Assembly: GCA_937912115.1 (NCBI GenBank)
Contig: CALDOI010000258.1
Span: 16,906 to 80,905 of the forward strand
DNA: 64,000 nucleotides
Direction of reading: 5' to 3'
DNA from: an uncultured Bacteroidota bacterium
Lineage (GTDB): Bacteria; Bacteroidota; Bacteroidia; Bacteroidales; F082
Under the pieces are notes generated by a model. That model had not been told where the DNA came from, did not search any database, and saw nothing but the letters and a program-made list of their open reading frames with translations. Positions 62,572 through 64,000 of this stretch are shown in pieces (position 1 is the first letter of the stretch; each line of letters starts with the position of its first letter). A program made the position numbers and the translations under genes.

Positions 62572-63975
62572 TTATTTGCCGGCATTAGCGTTAGTTTCTT
62601 CTTGTGGAGATAACCATCCTCCTCCCAGAGCTTTGTATAATTCGATATAGGTTGAAAGCAAGTTTGTCCGGGTTTGAGTATAATCCAATTGTGCTTCAAA
62701 TGACTGACGCTGTGAATCAAGTACTTCGAGGTAACTGGTCTCACCTAAAGAATATCTGTTTTCGCTTAGCATTTCAGCATTTGTTGCTGCTTTATAACGC
62801 ATTTCTTGTGCTACCAACTCTTCTTTCAAGGTTTGTATACTTATTAATGCATCTTCAACATCTTTAAAGGCTTGTAATACTGTGCTTTCATATTCGTACA
62901 GTTTAGCCTCAGTTTCAAATCGAGCCATTTCAGCCCGTTTTTTATTCTTCCCAAACTGGAATAAGGGACCGAGCAAACTTCCTCCCGCAGACCAGGCTAA
63001 TCCCCCAGTTGTTAGGGAGGATAAATCGGTACTCGCAACACCAAGCAACCCTGTTAAGTTAAGGGATGGCCACCGCATGGCCTCAGCTGCACCAATTTGT
63101 GCATTTTGCGACATAAGCTCAGCCTCGGCTTGTTTAATGTCGGGTCGCCTTTCCAGTAACTGAGAGGGTAATCCTGTTGGAATATCTGGAGGGAAATTCA
63201 TTTCCAACAAGCTTGATGCCGTTTCAATAACGCATGGATTATTACCAAGTAGTATGCTAAGTGAACTCTCCGTTAATGCTACAGCTCTTTTGTATTGAGG
63301 TACTGCTGCTGCAGAAATTGCTCTTTGCACCTGTGATTGATTTAGATCAATTTCGGCAACAATTCCCCACTTATATCTTGCTTCAATAATTAATAATCCG
63401 CTGTCGCGGGATGCAAGTGTTCTTTCAGAAACTAATAATTTCTCCTTGTTACTTAAGAGGTCAAAATATGTGCTTGCAACACTTGATATTAAGCTCATTT
63501 GAATTGTCCGTTTACCATATTCACTGGCAAGTAAGTCGGCTTGGGCAACTTCGTTTAATCTTCTGTATTTACCCCAAAACCCAATTTCCCAGTTTAACTC
63601 AGGATAAGCATAAAAGTTATTGGAACTATTAGGTTGTTTGATGCCTGCATAGTTGCCAGTACCAGCACCAACAGAATAACTAAATGTTGGATACTGATCG
63701 GCATTAGTATATCCAATATTTGCTCGTGCAGACTCAATTCTGGCAGCTGCAACAAGCACATCTTTGTTTTCACGAAGAGCAGTTACAATTAATGTATCAA
63801 GTACGGGGTCGTTGAATAGTTTCCACCAGTATAAATTAATTGTAGTATCGGTTTGAACGGAGTCAAATCTAAAGGATTCAGGATTATTATAATCGGGTTT
63901 CTGAAAATCAGGACCTAGTTTACAACCAGATAGGTAAATGGTTATGATTAATGTTAGTAGTAGTATTTTCTTCAT
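62572..63975 (-). CDS. TolC/OprM-like outer-membrane efflux lipoprotein (NodT family)
   Basis: The 467-residue protein has a lipoprotein signal ending LSGCKLGPDFQKPDY, the NodT/OprM entry, then the two OEP repeats with helical hairpins (GTLPALL-like GLPSQLLERRPDIKQAEAEL; SLNLTGLLG; LVAQEMRYKAATNAEMLSENRY). It forms a trimeric channel for RND pumps. The RND and adaptor genes would be upstream, beyond the right edge of the window. All family blocks are present; the protein is complete. Confidence 0.94.
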   Translation of the reverse strand: MKKILLLTLIITIYLSGCKLGPDFQKPDYNNPESFRFDSVQTDTTINLYWWKLFNDPVLDTLIVTALRENKDVLVAAARIESARANIGYTNADQYPTFSYSVGAGTGNYAGIKQPNSSNNFYAYPELNWEIGFWGKYRRLNEVAQADLLASEYGKRTIQMSLISSVASTYFDLLSNKEKLLVSERTLASRDSGLLIIEARYKWGIVAEIDLNQSQVQRAISAAAVPQYKRAVALTESSLSILLGNNPCVIETASSLLEMNFPPDIPTGLPSQLLERRPDIKQAEAELMSQNAQIGAAEAMRWPSLNLTGLLGVASTDLSSLTTGGLAWSAGGSLLGPLFQFGKNKKRAEMARFETEAKLYEYESTVLQAFKDVEDALISIQTLKEELVAQEMRYKAATNAEMLSENRYSLGETSYLEVLDSQRQSFEAQLDYTQTRTNLLSTYIELYKALGGGWLSPQEETNANAGK

Positions 63976-64000
63976 TGGTTTTTTAATTTCGAATTGACCT

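Noticed and set aside
62559-62744. N-terminal extension of the M64 peptidase
   Set aside because: It lies inside the TolC-like gene and precedes an obvious signal peptide at 62558.

Overview
This window is chromosomal DNA from a member of the Bacteroidota. It is AT-rich and has almost no Shine-Dalgarno-like sequence before its start codons. Many genes are preceded by the Bacteroidota-type -7 promoter box TAnnTTTG. Gliding/type IX secretion (T9SS) genes (sprE/porW, gldE, gldD, a porV-like gene, proteins with a T9SS C-terminal domain) point to a gliding-type lineage; I cannot place it below phylum with confidence. No rRNA, tRNA, CRISPR array, prophage or intact insertion sequence was seen.

Layout. 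1-5 kb: the end of an M1 aminopeptidase, a secreted S51 peptidase, and a reverse-strand run of an M23 envelope peptidase, dxr and rseP. 5-12 kb: sprE/porW, a bactofilin, atpZ and, after an inserted block (AraC regulator, membrane protein, diheme cytochrome c), an ATP-synthase-I-like protein; the atpB-atpG genes expected next are absent. 12-22 kb: a small membrane protein and a large operon of TonB-dependent receptor, 1470-residue T9SS protein and PorV-like barrel. 22-32 kb: housekeeping genes (greA, a HIT protein, a purF-type amidotransferase, metG) mixed with peptidases (C69, S66), an AI-2E-type transporter, a GNAT enzyme and a methyltransferase.

32.7-45 kb is the most unusual part. It combines a secreted clan-A-like glycoside hydrolase, an unrecognised single-pass periplasmic protein, a processive GT2 glycosyltransferase, a membrane protein joining a SPOR-like periplasmic domain to a cytoplasmic HEAT-repeat domain, a TPR/YaiO-type outer-membrane barrel, two response regulators (one with an HPt domain) and a large hybrid histidine kinase. 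I read it as a synthase-dependent exopolysaccharide production and export machine controlled by its own phosphorelay, with no DNA-binding output domain and no recognisable PilZ domain in the cluster.

45-64 kb returns to core functions: an RluA-type pseudouridine synthase, tadA, a sodium/solute symporter, a membrane-anchored AlbA_2 (Schlafen-type) sensor, queG, ruvB, a Usp-SPOR-Usp trio, rng, a 29-codon AURKAIP1/COX24 gene, HU, ssb, gldE, gldD, a polyprenyl-phosphate sugar transferase, an M64 peptidase and a TolC-like lipoprotein at the right edge. Several intergenic regions hold inverted or dispersed repeats and decayed gene fragments, including a WG-repeat relic at 32.6 kb and an open stretch with no start codon at 61 kb.
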